Positions 28,065 through 37,177 of a stretch of DNA of 64,000 nucleotides are shown piece after piece. Made by a program: the position numbers and the translations under genes. The notes below the pieces were generated by a model that searched no databases, had not been told where the DNA came from, and worked only from the letters and a program-made list of their open reading frames with translations. Source of the DNA: QHXQ01 sp036389395 (GTDB lineage Bacteria; Acidobacteriota; Blastocatellia; Pyrinomonadales; Pyrinomonadaceae); contig DASVPY010000034.1 in the NCBI GenBank assembly GCA_036389395.1, positions 62,001 to 126,000 of the forward strand. Reading direction: 5' to 3'. How positions within the stretch are numbered: position 1 is the stretch's first letter; each line of letters opens with the position of its first letter.

Positions 28065-30218
28065 ATGAATAGTCGAACGTTCAAGCGTCTCAGACCGCTC
28101 GCCTTCGCCGCCATTTGTCTGACGGTCGTCGCCTCCGCGCTCTTCGTCGGGCAGCGCCAGCCGGCCGCGCAGGCGACGCGCCCCGTCCTCATCAGCGACG
28201 TGAACACGACGCGCGCCATCGCGCTCGAAGCGGTCACGCGCGTGCGCGAGCCGTTCGCGCGCACCGAGATGCACAACTTCTCGGCCGACCACATGACGCG
28301 CGTGCAAATCCTGGCCCTCAACATCGAGCCGTTCGCCAACCCGGCGGACGTGCGCGTCGAGGCCGAGGACGGGCAGAACCGCGTCTACAACCTGCCGGTC
28401 GAAAACCTGAGCAGCGTGCCGGGCCTGCTGCTCGTCACGGCCGTGACCGTGCGGCTGGCGGACGAGCTGGGCGACGTGGGCGACGTGCTCGTGCGCCTGA
28501 CCTACAAGGGTGTGCAGTCGAACCGCGTCCGCGTCGGCATCGGGCACGTCGGCGGCGGCCTGGCCGACGATCAAGGCTCGATCCCGACGCCCGTGCCGGC
28601 GGTGGCCGCGCCGACGCCCAACACGAACCCGATCACGGCCGGCATCCTGACGGCCGACGACGTGCGCCTCATCATCGCGCAGGCCGTCTCGGCCTCGGCC
28701 GCGCTGGGTCGCCTCTCGACCGTCGCCGTGACCGACCGCGAGGGCAACGTGCTCGGCGTCTTCCGCATGACGGGCGCGTCTGTGACCTCGCGCGTGAACG
28801 GCATGAAGGGCGTGCCCGCGGGGAACGGCCTCGAAGGCGCGGATTTGCCGACGGAATTAGTCGCCATCTCCAAGGCCGGCACGGCCGCCTTCTTCAGCAC
28901 TTCGGGCAACGCTTTCACGCCGCGCACGGCGAGCTTCATCATTCAAGAGCACATCCCGGCGAACGTCTCGAACCAGCCGAGCGGGCCGCTCTTCGGCGTG
29001 CAGTTCTCGCAACTGCCTTGCACGGACGTGAAGCTGCCGGGGCTGCCCCTGGGGCTGTCGGGCGACCCCGGCGGCATCCCCATCTACAAGAACGGCGTGC
29101 CGTCGGGCGGCCTCGGCATAGAGGCCGACGGGGTCTACACCATTGACCCTGACCCGTCGGACTTCGACAGGCCGGTCGAGGAGGCCATCGCGGTCGCGGG
29201 CGTGCGCGGCTACGAGGCCCCGCCGCTCATCCGCGCCGACAACATCATCGTCGGCGGCGTGCGCCTGCCTTACGTCAACTTCACGCCCGCGGAAGTGCCG
29301 CAGCCGGCGACCATCGCCTTCGCCAGCCTGCCGGGGGCCGTCGTCGGCAGCTTCACTGTCCGCGGCGCGCAGCCCTCGGCCTTCGTGCCGTTGACGCTCG
29401 ACGGCAGTCCCGGCGCGGTGGACACGCGCTTCTTCCCGTTCACCGGCAGCACTTCGGGGTCGGCCAACGCGCTCACCGCCACCGAAGTGGGGCGCATCAT
29501 CGCGCAGGCGGCGCACCAGGCCGACATCACGCGCGCCGCCATCCGCTTCCCGCTCGGCAGCCCCGCCCGCGTCTCGATCACGGTGGTGGATACGGAGGGC
29601 ACGATCCTCGGCATCTTCCGCACCTTCGACGCGCCGGTCTTCGGCTTCGACGTGTCGGCGCAGAAGGCGCGCACGGCGCTCCTCTTCTCGCGCAACAACG
29701 CCGCCACGGTGCTGCGGGCCGCTGGCATGGGTCGCTACGTGGACGCGATGGCCGCCGACGGCTTGTCGTTGAACGGCTCGGTCGCCTTCAGTGATCGCGC
29801 CGTCGGCTTCCTCGCGCGCCCCCTCTACCCGGACGGGATTGACAACACGCCGAACGGCCCCTTGAGCCTGCCCCTCGGTCTGTGGAGTCCCTTCAACGAC
29901 GGGCTGCAACTCGATCTGGCCAAGGATCGCCTGCTCGCGGCGCTCGCCTTCTACCCGAACATGTCGCCGCAGCGGTGCAGCACCATCTCTTACATCCCGA
30001 ACGGCATCCAGATTTTCCCCGGCAGCGTGCCGCTCTACAAGAACGGCGAGTTGGTCGGCGCGGTCGGCATCAGCGGCGACGGCGTGGATCAGGACGATAT
30101 CATCGCCTCGGCCGGCAGCAACGGCTTCGTCGCGCCGGCCAACATCCGCACCGATCAGGTCTTCGTCCGCGGCATACGCCTGCCTTTCACCAAGTTCCCG
30201 CGCAGCCCCAACCTCTAA
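28065..30218 (+). CDS. Exported protein with two GlcG/HbpS-like (haem-binding) domains
   Basis: A 717-residue protein beginning MNSRTFKRLRPLAFAAICLT, a clear signal peptide, which decides the start at 28065 although the frame is open a little upstream. After an N-terminal beta-rich segment (about 45-170) come two related domains, each opening with a helix of the type ILTADDVRLIIAQAVSASA / LTATEVGRIIAQAAHQAD and followed by VTDREGNVLGVFRM / VVDTEGTILGIFRT. That is the HbpS/GlcG fold. Each repeat also carries an IPIYKNG / VPLYKNG and GGLGI / GAVGI motif. HbpS binds haem and senses redox state, so a periplasmic haem or redox-linked role is plausible near many cytochrome genes. Confidence 0.8.
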   Translation: MNSRTFKRLRPLAFAAICLTVVASALFVGQRQPAAQATRPVLISDVNTTRAIALEAVTRVREPFARTEMHNFSADHMTRVQILALNIEPFANPADVRVEAEDGQNRVYNLPVENLSSVPGLLLVTAVTVRLADELGDVGDVLVRLTYKGVQSNRVRVGIGHVGGGLADDQGSIPTPVPAVAAPTPNTNPITAGILTADDVRLIIAQAVSASAALGRLSTVAVTDREGNVLGVFRMTGASVTSRVNGMKGVPAGNGLEGADLPTELVAISKAGTAAFFSTSGNAFTPRTASFIIQEHIPANVSNQPSGPLFGVQFSQLPCTDVKLPGLPLGLSGDPGGIPIYKNGVPSGGLGIEADGVYTIDPDPSDFDRPVEEAIAVAGVRGYEAPPLIRADNIIVGGVRLPYVNFTPAEVPQPATIAFASLPGAVVGSFTVRGAQPSAFVPLTLDGSPGAVDTRFFPFTGSTSGSANALTATEVGRIIAQAAHQADITRAAIRFPLGSPARVSITVVDTEGTILGIFRTFDAPVFGFDVSAQKARTALLFSRNNAATVLRAAGMGRYVDAMAADGLSLNGSVAFSDRAVGFLARPLYPDGIDNTPNGPLSLPLGLWSPFNDGLQLDLAKDRLLAALAFYPNMSPQRCSTISYIPNGIQIFPGSVPLYKNGELVGAVGISGDGVDQDDIIASAGSNGFVAPANIRTDQVFVRGIRLPFTKFPRSPNL

Positions 30219-30238
30219 ACGACGAACGCTAAAGCGAC

Positions 30239-30277
30239 GAACGCCGCGGCCGACAACGAATGTCGGCCGCGGCGTTC
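30239..30277. terminator. Bidirectional terminator
   Basis: A perfect 17-bp stem (30239-30255 with 30261-30277) around the loop ACGAA, followed by GCTTTGTC, between two convergent genes. The preceding bases contain the repeated word GACGAACGC. Confidence 0.8.
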
Positions 30278-30307
30278 GCTTTGTCAGTCGGGCGCGCGTT
30301 CGGGCGG

Positions 30308-31249
30308 TCAGGGCAAGGCGCTCACGCGCTGGCGCAGTTCGGCGAGCGCGGGGTTGTTGGGGTCGGCGGCGGCGAGTTGGTTGAGCGCGGTGTTGGCGGT
30401 CGCCTTGTCTTTGAGTTCCAGTGCGGCGGCGACGATGTTTTGCAGCGCCTTCTCGTGCTTTGGATTGACGGCGAGCGTCTTGCGGTACTCGGCGATGGCG
30501 CGCTGGTAGTCGGGCGGCGTGCGGCGGAAGAAGGTGTTGCCCAGATCGGTCTGCACGTCAACGTCGTTCGGGTTGACGACGAGCACGCGCTGGTACTCGG
30601 CGGCCGCGCCCGCGAAGTCGTTCTTGTCGTACTTCGTGTTGCCGAGCGCGGTCAGCGCGTCCACGTCCTTCGGGCGCAGGGCGACGGCGCGCTCCAGGTA
30701 GAGCTGCGCCTTGTCGTAGTCGCCGGCGCGGTAGAAGACGGCGGCCGCGTTCATCTGTAGATCGAAATCCTTGGGCTGCGCGTCGGCGGCGGCCATGGCC
30801 TGCTGCGCGTCGGCCGAGTTGGCGGCGGCGCTGGTCGGCTCTTTCGCGCCGCCGATGTCGGGATGACCGGGCGGCAGTTGGCCTGTGGTCTGGCTGGGGT
30901 CGAGCGGCGGGGCCGTGCCGTCGGCCTCGGCTTGCGCCGGGGCGTTGGCGCTGGCGGTGGTGAGCGCGCGCTGGTCTGGGATCAGCTTCGTGGCGAGGAA
31001 GAAGCCGACGCCGAAGCCGACGATCAGACCGACGAGGCAGAACAGGACGTTGCGCCCCACGTGCTCCTGGCGCGGCGCGGCCGCCTGCGCGGCGCGCGGC
31101 TGCGGGCGCGCGGGCGTCCGCCGGGTCGGGCGCGGCGCGGGCGCGGCGGCCGCCGCCTCTTCCTCGTCCAACTCCTCTTCGTCCAGCCCCGGCTCGGCTG
31201 CGGCGCTGAGTTCCTCTGCGGTCGTCGCGGGCGTGTGCTTCTTTGACAT
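30308..31249 (-). CDS. TPR membrane protein (CcmI/NrfG-like)
   Basis: A 313-residue protein: acidic and proline-rich cytoplasmic head (residues 1-62), one transmembrane helix (NVLFCLVGLIVGFGVGFFLA, about 66-87), a linker, then about four tetratricopeptide repeats (for example AQLYLERAVALRPKDVDALT). It closely resembles the shorter protein at 34789-35469, sharing RTPP-Y-RAI-E and ADPNNPALAEL-type segments. The two flank resB and resC, suggesting roles as holders of apocytochrome c during haem attachment. That role is inference from gene order and the use of TPR proteins in System I. Confidence 0.82.
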   Translation of the reverse strand: MSKKHTPATTAEELSAAAEPGLDEEELDEEEAAAAAPAPRPTRRTPARPQPRAAQAAAPRQEHVGRNVLFCLVGLIVGFGVGFFLATKLIPDQRALTTASANAPAQAEADGTAPPLDPSQTTGQLPPGHPDIGGAKEPTSAAANSADAQQAMAAADAQPKDFDLQMNAAAVFYRAGDYDKAQLYLERAVALRPKDVDALTALGNTKYDKNDFAGAAAEYQRVLVVNPNDVDVQTDLGNTFFRRTPPDYQRAIAEYRKTLAVNPKHEKALQNIVAAALELKDKATANTALNQLAAADPNNPALAELRQRVSALP

Positions 31250-31336
31250 GAATCGAATGGGTTAAATGGCTGTCGCTGGTCTGGGTTTCGGCCGCCGCGC
31301 GGGCAACAGGGCGGGCGCGCCGGGCGTCCAAAGTAA

Positions 31337-31363
31337 TGCCCGCGGCGGGTCGAGCCGCGGGCA
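31337..31363. other. Inverted repeat between divergent genes
   Basis: TGCCCGCGG and CCGCGGGCA, a perfect 9-bp inverted repeat with a 9-base spacer, in the 279-bp gap between the TPR gene and resB. The position fits an operator or the leader of the minus-strand mRNA. Confidence 0.45.
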
Positions 31364-31408
31364 TGATAACACACGCACGGCGGCGGGCTTGAAGCGGGCG
31401 CAGGACGG

Positions 31409-31437
31409 TTGTGCCCGTGCCCTTGATCGGCTATCAT
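31409..31437 (+). promoter_or_regulatory. Candidate promoter of resBC
   Basis: TTGTGC, 17 bp, TATCAT, 92 bp upstream of resB. Confidence 0.45.
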
Positions 31438-31528
31438 GGCGCGCGCATAAACGGTGTGCGGCCCGCGCCCTCGGCCGCCTGAACGAGTTGCATTAGACAG
31501 CCTCCGTCAGCTTTGATCTTCAGCACTC

Positions 31529-33058
31529 ATGTCTGCCATCGAAGAGACTAAAAGCAAGGTCGGCGTAGCCGCGCCCTCCGTGCGCGCCCCCGCGTCGCCC
31601 CTGACGCGCGTCCTGAACCTGCTCAGCTCCGTCCGCTTCGGCGTGACGCTGCTGATCATACTCGCCGCGTTCAGCATGATCGGGATGCTCATCATGCAGA
31701 CGAACGTCGAAGGGTTCGAGAAGTACTACGCCGAGTCCAGCCCGGCGACGCGGCTGCTGTTCGGCACGCTCGGCTTCTACGACATCTACCACTCTTGGTA
31801 CTTCAACGTCCTGCTGCTCGTCCTGTCGCTCAACATCGTGCTCGCCTCGATTGATCGCTTCCCCGGCGCGTGGCAGTACATCAAGCGGCCCAAGCTCGAA
31901 GCGCTGCCCGTCTGGCTCGACAAGCAGCCCGTGCACACGACGCTGCGGCTCGACGGCGAGAGCCGCGCGGCGGTGGCCGAACGGCTCGCCGCGGCCGCGC
32001 GCCAGGTGGGCCTCAGCGCCGTCGTCACGGAGAAGGAGAAGCGCACGACCGTCTTCATGCAGAAGGGCGCGTGGAACCGGCTCGGCGCTTACGGCGTCCA
32101 CGTCGCGCTGCTGACGATCTTCACGGGCGGGTTTCTGACGACGCAGTTCGGGCGCACCGGCATGATGCAGTTGCGCCCCGGCGTGTCCGCGGCGCAGATG
32201 CGCGAGCAGGTCTTCCACCTCGCGGACGACGGCCTCGCGCCGTCGCAGGCCACCTACCAGTTGCCGTTCACCGTCGAGTGCACAGACATCCAGCAGAAGC
32301 TCATTAAGGAAGACGGCCCGATCACGGCCGACAACACGATTGACTGGCTGACCAAGATCAACATCAAGGACGGCGGGCAGACCCGCGAGGCGCTCGTCCA
32401 CATGAACAACCCTGTGGACTACCGCGGCTACCGCTTCTTCCAGGCCAGCTTCACGCCCTTGGGTCAGGCGCGCACCATCACCGTGCGCGTCACGCCGGAG
32501 CAGGGCGGGGAAGCGCAGGAGGTGACGATCCCGCGCGACGGCACGGCGACGCTCGCCGACGGCACGCGCGTCGAGTTCGCCGACTTCTACCCGAACTTCA
32601 AGGTCGGCGGCGACAAGCGCGACACGGAAGAGGGCGTCTACCCGAACCCCGCGGCCGAACTGCGCGTCACGCGCGCCGACGGCACGCAGGCGAAGGCTTA
32701 CGCCTTCAACCCGCAGATGGCCGACAACGCGCCGTTCGCCAAGCGCCCCGTCGCCGGCTACACCTTCCGGCTCGTCAAGTTCGAGAAAGTGCCGGAGTCG
32801 CACTTCCTCTCGATCCAGCACGACCCCGGCTCGAACGTCTTCTACCTGGGCGGCGCGCTCCTCACGCTGATGCTGCTGCTCGTCTTCTTCTTCTCGCACC
32901 GGCGCATCTGGGCCGTGGTCGAAGAACTGCCGGGCGGGCGCACGTTCGAGGTCACGACGGGCGGCAACACGAACCGCAACCTGTTCGCGCTCGAAGACAC
33001 GTTTAAGAAATTCATCGCGGCCGTCACGGGCCGCCCCGTTGAGGCGGAGGAATCATGA
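31529..33058 (+). CDS. resB: Cytochrome c biogenesis protein ResB (CcsB1)
   Basis: System II haem-attachment protein, 509 residues. Three N-terminal hydrophobic helices include LLSSVRFGVTLLIILAAFSM and FNVLLLVLSLNIVLAS. A helix near residue 190 follows, then a large periplasmic domain with the family segment NNPVDYRGYRFFQASF, and a C-terminal helix (FYLGGALLTLMLLLVFFFSH). With ResC it delivers haem and holds it reduced for covalent attachment to CXXCH motifs. The stop overlaps the resC ATG (ATGA). Confidence 0.93.
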   Translation: MSAIEETKSKVGVAAPSVRAPASPLTRVLNLLSSVRFGVTLLIILAAFSMIGMLIMQTNVEGFEKYYAESSPATRLLFGTLGFYDIYHSWYFNVLLLVLSLNIVLASIDRFPGAWQYIKRPKLEALPVWLDKQPVHTTLRLDGESRAAVAERLAAAARQVGLSAVVTEKEKRTTVFMQKGAWNRLGAYGVHVALLTIFTGGFLTTQFGRTGMMQLRPGVSAAQMREQVFHLADDGLAPSQATYQLPFTVECTDIQQKLIKEDGPITADNTIDWLTKINIKDGGQTREALVHMNNPVDYRGYRFFQASFTPLGQARTITVRVTPEQGGEAQEVTIPRDGTATLADGTRVEFADFYPNFKVGGDKRDTEEGVYPNPAAELRVTRADGTQAKAYAFNPQMADNAPFAKRPVAGYTFRLVKFEKVPESHFLSIQHDPGSNVFYLGGALLTLMLLLVFFFSHRRIWAVVEELPGGRTFEVTTGGNTNRNLFALEDTFKKFIAAVTGRPVEAEES

Positions 33059-34701
33059 GTGAAGTTTTGAAATCGCCGGCCGACTTCCGCGCGCCGCGCA
33101 TGGACGCGGGCGCGTGGTCGCTCCGGTCGTACCTGCCGGCGGCGCTGCCGCTCTTAGGCGCGGCGCTGATGCTGCTGGCGCGCATCCAGTTCGGCGGCGC
33201 GCACTTCATAGACGACGGCGCGCTGATGATGCTCGCCCTCGCCTGTTACCTGACGGCGGCGACGTTCCACCTGCTCAACCTCTACGCGCCCTCCGGCTTG
33301 GCGCAGCGCGCGGGCTTGTGGCTCGGCAGCCTCGGCCTCTTCTTCAACCTGTCGAGCTGGCTGGTGCGCTGGGTGGCGGCGCGCGACCGCGAGATCGACA
33401 TCTTCCTGCGGCAAGGGAAGAGTCTCGCGGAACTGCCGTGGTTCTTCCGCTACATCCCGTTCGCCAACCTTTATGACCTGAGTCTGGCGTTCGCGTTCGG
33501 CGCGGGGCTGACGACGATGCTGATCGCGGGCCGGCGGAACTACCGCTTCCTCGGCGCGGTCTCGCTGCCGCTCGCCGCGCTCATCCTCGTGCTCGCGCGC
33601 TTCATCGGCAACGAGTTCATCAACCTGCCGCCGGTGCTCGACTCCTACTGGCGGCCCATCCACGTCGGCATCGCGTCGCTCTCTTACGGCATCGCGCTCG
33701 TCTGCTTCGCCGCGGCGGTCATCTACCTGTTGAAAGACGGCGTGAAGCCGCAGGCGATGGCCATCTGGGCGGGCGTCTTCGTCATCGCCGTGGCCGGCAC
33801 GGTCGGCGGGCGCTTCGGCACGTTCCCGGTCTTCCTGACGGGGAACTACGCGGCCTCGACCTTCATCCAAGGCTCGCGCATGGCGCTGCCCTTGCGCGTC
33901 AACATTCCGGGCGTCGGGCCGCTGCTGATCGCGGCGAGCCTCGCGCTCGTCGGCATGATCTACTTCTTCCTGCGCTACCTCTACCAGCGCGACGAGGGCG
34001 CGCGCGTCTGGGGCCAACGCCTGCTGCTCACGGCCTTCGCGCTGCAACTGGCGGCGGTCGTGGCGCTCGCCGTGCAGGTCAAGACGGCGTCCGCGTTAGG
34101 CCCGTGCCCGGCGGGCGGGAGTTTCACGCAGAAGTGCTACGACACGCGGCAGTACGAGGGCTTCGGCGGCTGGCTCGCGGGGCAGCGCGGCGCGACGCCG
34201 CAGCAGGTACGCGCCGCCGGCCCGACCGTCCTCGCCGCCGAGACCGAAGCCTTCCTGCAAGAGAACGGCTCGCGCCTGACCCTGAGCACCAACGCCAACC
34301 CGGTCGAGTTGTCGGCGCTCATCACCGCTTTGGCCGCGACGTTCTTCGTCATCCTGTTCAGCTACAAGACGGAGACGCTGCGCGTGGCGCTGCCGCCGGC
34401 CGAGAAGCTCGACAGTCTGATGTACAAGACGGCGAGCGTCGCCTTCGCCGGTCTCGCCATGCTGCTCATCACGGGCGCGATCTGGGCGAACGAGTCGTGG
34501 GGCCGCTACTGGGGCTGGGACTCGAAGGAGACGGGCGCGTTCGTCGCGTGGCTCACCTACGGCGGCTTCCTGCACGCGCGCATCTCGCGCGGTCTGAAGG
34601 GCCGGCGCGCCGCCTACTTCGCCGTCGTCGCCTTCCTCCTCGTGATCTTCACCTACCTCGGCGTCAGCTACCTGCTGCCGGGCTTGCACTCTTACGCGTA
34701 A
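33055..34701 (+). CDS. resC: Cytochrome c biogenesis protein ResC/CcsA (haem handling)
   Basis: Polytopic protein of 548 residues with the tryptophan-rich haem-handling motif WANESWGRYWGWDSKETGAF near residue 480, the hallmark of CcsA/CcmC/CcmF proteins, plus conserved histidines in loops (HVGIASLSYG; LHARISRG). It exports and presents haem for ligation to apocytochromes c. A periplasmic stretch of about 90 residues before the last helices (around 345-425, with cysteines in GPCPAGG and QKCYD) appears longer than usual. Coupled to resB by a 4-bp overlap; the many multihaem cytochromes nearby are its expected clients. Confidence 0.93.
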   Translation: MSEVLKSPADFRAPRMDAGAWSLRSYLPAALPLLGAALMLLARIQFGGAHFIDDGALMMLALACYLTAATFHLLNLYAPSGLAQRAGLWLGSLGLFFNLSSWLVRWVAARDREIDIFLRQGKSLAELPWFFRYIPFANLYDLSLAFAFGAGLTTMLIAGRRNYRFLGAVSLPLAALILVLARFIGNEFINLPPVLDSYWRPIHVGIASLSYGIALVCFAAAVIYLLKDGVKPQAMAIWAGVFVIAVAGTVGGRFGTFPVFLTGNYAASTFIQGSRMALPLRVNIPGVGPLLIAASLALVGMIYFFLRYLYQRDEGARVWGQRLLLTAFALQLAAVVALAVQVKTASALGPCPAGGSFTQKCYDTRQYEGFGGWLAGQRGATPQQVRAAGPTVLAAETEAFLQENGSRLTLSTNANPVELSALITALAATFFVILFSYKTETLRVALPPAEKLDSLMYKTASVAFAGLAMLLITGAIWANESWGRYWGWDSKETGAFVAWLTYGGFLHARISRGLKGRRAAYFAVVAFLLVIFTYLGVSYLLPGLHSYA

Positions 34702-34702
34702 A

Positions 34703-34783
34703 AGCCGTGACGGGTGACAGGCGACGGGTGACAAGTAAAAGCTTGTCCCTCCTGTCACCTGTCACCCGTCACCTGTCACGGCT
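34703..34783. repeat. GACGGGT / CCTGTCA heptamer hairpin
   Basis: Left arm of four GACRGGY-type 7-bp units and right arm of four CCTGTCA/CCCGTCA units, complementary around TAAAAG, filling the 87-bp gap between resC and the TPR gene. The right arm ends only a few bases before the TPR start, leaving no normal ribosome-binding site. Same class as 3382-3489. Confidence 0.85.
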
Positions 34784-34788
34784 CTTCC

Positions 34789-35469
34789 ATGTCCAGAGAC
34801 AATATCCTGTACGCGCTCGTCGGCGTGGGCTTCGGGTTGTTCTTCGGGTTTCTGTTCGTGGCGTGGGCGAACCAGCGCGCGGCGGGGCCGGAGGCGGTGC
34901 AGGCGGGCGCGGGCGCGGCGGGCGCGGCGCAGCAGTCGTCCATCACGGTCAACGATCCGGCGCAGATGCAGCGCGCCGTCGCGGACATGAGCCAGCAGGC
35001 GCGCGCCAAGCCGCAGGACTTCGACGCGCAGATGCTGGCGGGGCGCGCCAACTACCAGGCGCAGCGCTACGACGACGCGCTGGAGTTCTTCACCAAGGCC
35101 AGCCAACTGCGCCCCGACGACGTGGAGACCACGATCCAGCTCGGCAACGTCAACTACGACGCCGGGCACTTCGAGGCGGCCGAGAAGTTCTACACCGCCG
35201 CGCTCGTCAAGGAGCCGGAGAACGTCAACGTCCGCACCGACCTGGGCTTGACCTTCATGCTGCGCACGCCGCCGCAGTACGACCGCGCCATCGGCGAGTT
35301 CAACCGCTCGCTCGAACGCGACGCGCGCCACGAGCAGACGCTGCAAAACCTCGTCGTCGCCTACACGCGCAAGGGCGACAAGGCGCAGGCCCAGGCCATG
35401 CTCAAGCGGCTGGAAGCGATCAACCCGAACAACCCCTCGCTCGCGCAGTTGCGCGCCGACCTGCAATGA
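34789..35469 (+). CDS. TPR membrane protein (CcmI/NrfG-like)
   Basis: A 226-residue protein with one N-terminal transmembrane helix (ILYALVGVGFGLFFGFLFVA) and a periplasmic TPR domain of about four repeats (ALEFFTKASQLRPDDVETTI). It is a shorter paralogue of the protein at 30308-31249 and lacks its acidic head. It follows resBC, so a chaperone role in cytochrome c maturation is likely. Alternatively it may organise the multihaem cytochromes whose genes follow. Confidence 0.85.
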   Translation: MSRDNILYALVGVGFGLFFGFLFVAWANQRAAGPEAVQAGAGAAGAAQQSSITVNDPAQMQRAVADMSQQARAKPQDFDAQMLAGRANYQAQRYDDALEFFTKASQLRPDDVETTIQLGNVNYDAGHFEAAEKFYTAALVKEPENVNVRTDLGLTFMLRTPPQYDRAIGEFNRSLERDARHEQTLQNLVVAYTRKGDKAQAQAMLKRLEAINPNNPSLAQLRADLQ

Positions 35470-35508
35470 CGCGCCCGGCTTGAACGCGGCGCGGTCGGTA
35501 AATAATCG

Positions 35509-35538
35509 TTGTCACGCGGGCCGGAACTGTGCTACAAC
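35509..35538 (+). promoter_or_regulatory. Candidate promoter of multihaem cytochrome genes
   Basis: TTGTCA, 18 bp, TACAAC, 112 bp upstream of the first cytochrome gene of the cluster. Confidence 0.5.
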
Positions 35539-35650
35539 GATGCCCTCCAAAGTCCTGGCAGTGCCGGCAAGCTCTTAGCATCTCTGTTCTTTCCGTCCCG
35601 ATTTCGCAGTTAGCAGTGATCTCAGTTGTACTGATCCAAGTGCAGCGTTA

Positions 35651-37165
35651 ATGATCCGCGAACGGACACACAAACCGCGCCTTTCCGGGCCCGCGCGCCT
35701 GCGGCGACTCGATCCGCGGCTCTGCGGGCTGGCGTTGTTCCTCGTCTGCTGCGCCGCGCTCGTCGGCTTCATGCGCCTGCCCGGCGGCGCGGCCGCCGCC
35801 GCGCCCGAACCGCAGCAGCGCCGCCGCACGCAGCAGCGCCGCGCCGCGCCCGCGCCGCGCGTGGACTGGACGAAATTCTCGCACGCGACCAAGGGGCACT
35901 TCGAGGACTGCGCCTCCTGCCACATCACCACCACGCGGCAGAAGATGACCTTGGAGAAGCCCGACCTGATCGCTTACCCGGATCACCCTTCGTGCACGAA
36001 CTGTCACCGGCAGCAGTTCTTCCGCGGCCCGTTCCGCGGCCCCGCCCCCGCGATCTGCGCCGACTGCCACACGCAGACCAAGCCGAGTAAGAAGCTGCCG
36101 CTGTTCCCGTTCCCGAAGCCGACGCCGCCGCCCTCGCAGTTCGCCGACCTGTTCCCGCACTCCAACCACGCGAAGACGACCGCGCTGAAGCTGTTCGCGC
36201 CCGCGATGGGCAAGGACAAGGTCAAACAGCAGGACACGTGCTTCTACTGCCATAAGCTGGACAAGACCGAGGCCAAGCCGCCGGCCGACGCGCCCAAGGA
36301 CGCCTTCGTCGCGCCGCCCGGCACGTTCATGACCACGCCGACGACGCACGCCAACTGCTTCCAGTGCCACTGGCAGAAGGGCGTCGAGGGCAAGGACATC
36401 GAGCCGCTCGCCAACCAGTGCGCCCAGTGCCACGACAACCTCGCGCTGGCGGCGAAAGCGGCCGCCGCGACGCCCACGCCCACGCCCGCGCCCAAGCCCG
36501 CGCCCAAACCCACGCCGACGCCCAAGCCCGCGGCCACGCCGAAGCCGGCCGCCGAGTCGGCGCACGCGAGTTTCGACTTCCGGCCCGCGAGCTTCGCGGG
36601 CGCGCCGCTCGTCTTCGTGCCCGCCGCGTCGTTGCAGATGCAGCGGGGCTTCGCGTCGGCGCGCGTCGTGCCGAAGTTCCGGCACGAGATGAACGCCGAC
36701 CCGAAGCAGGACCCGCACCAGTACCGGCCCGACCGTCAGGACGACAAGGGCCAGCCGGAGAAGATCACCTGCCTGAAGTGCCACACGGCGGTCAAGGCCT
36801 CGAAGTCGCTCGCCGAGCTGCGCCAGCCCGACAACAAGGTGCAGTTGCCGACGTGCTCCTCGTCCGCCTGCCACACGGCGCTGTCGGGGACGGCGCAGTT
36901 GAAGCTCTCGCTCTACCGCGAACTGCGCGAGCGCCTCAAGGACAAGACCGACAAGCGCGAGACGCCCTTCGACTGCGCGCTCTGCCACACGCCGCCGGAG
37001 AGCACCGTCAAGACGAGCAACATCCCGTGCGATCACTTCGCGGAAATCTATAAGACGGCGACCGACCCCAACGAGAAGAAGCCGTCCGAGGCGGCGATGA
37101 AGACGCTGACCGACGTGATCAAGCTGTCGTCGCGTTGCGCCAAGAACATTCTGCCGAAGGAGTAA
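35651..37165 (+). CDS. Nonahaem cytochrome c
   Basis: Exported 504-residue protein. The N-terminus has a hydrophobic anchor (CGLALFLVCCAALVGF, residues 25-40). Nine haem sites follow: eight CXXCH (CASCH, CTNCH, CADCH, CFYCH, CFQCH, CAQCH, CLKCH, CALCH) and one CX4CH (CSSSACH). A Pro/Ala/Thr/Lys-rich linker near residues 275-300 splits them six and three. The protein is probably anchored on the periplasmic side and transfers electrons. It is followed by a second nine-haem gene after only 12 bp. ATG at 35651 has no strong Shine-Dalgarno. Confidence 0.9.
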   Translation: MIRERTHKPRLSGPARLRRLDPRLCGLALFLVCCAALVGFMRLPGGAAAAAPEPQQRRRTQQRRAAPAPRVDWTKFSHATKGHFEDCASCHITTTRQKMTLEKPDLIAYPDHPSCTNCHRQQFFRGPFRGPAPAICADCHTQTKPSKKLPLFPFPKPTPPPSQFADLFPHSNHAKTTALKLFAPAMGKDKVKQQDTCFYCHKLDKTEAKPPADAPKDAFVAPPGTFMTTPTTHANCFQCHWQKGVEGKDIEPLANQCAQCHDNLALAAKAAAATPTPTPAPKPAPKPTPTPKPAATPKPAAESAHASFDFRPASFAGAPLVFVPAASLQMQRGFASARVVPKFRHEMNADPKQDPHQYRPDRQDDKGQPEKITCLKCHTAVKASKSLAELRQPDNKVQLPTCSSSACHTALSGTAQLKLSLYRELRERLKDKTDKRETPFDCALCHTPPESTVKTSNIPCDHFAEIYKTATDPNEKKPSEAAMKTLTDVIKLSSRCAKNILPKE

Positions 37166-37177
37166 GAGCCAAGCGCC

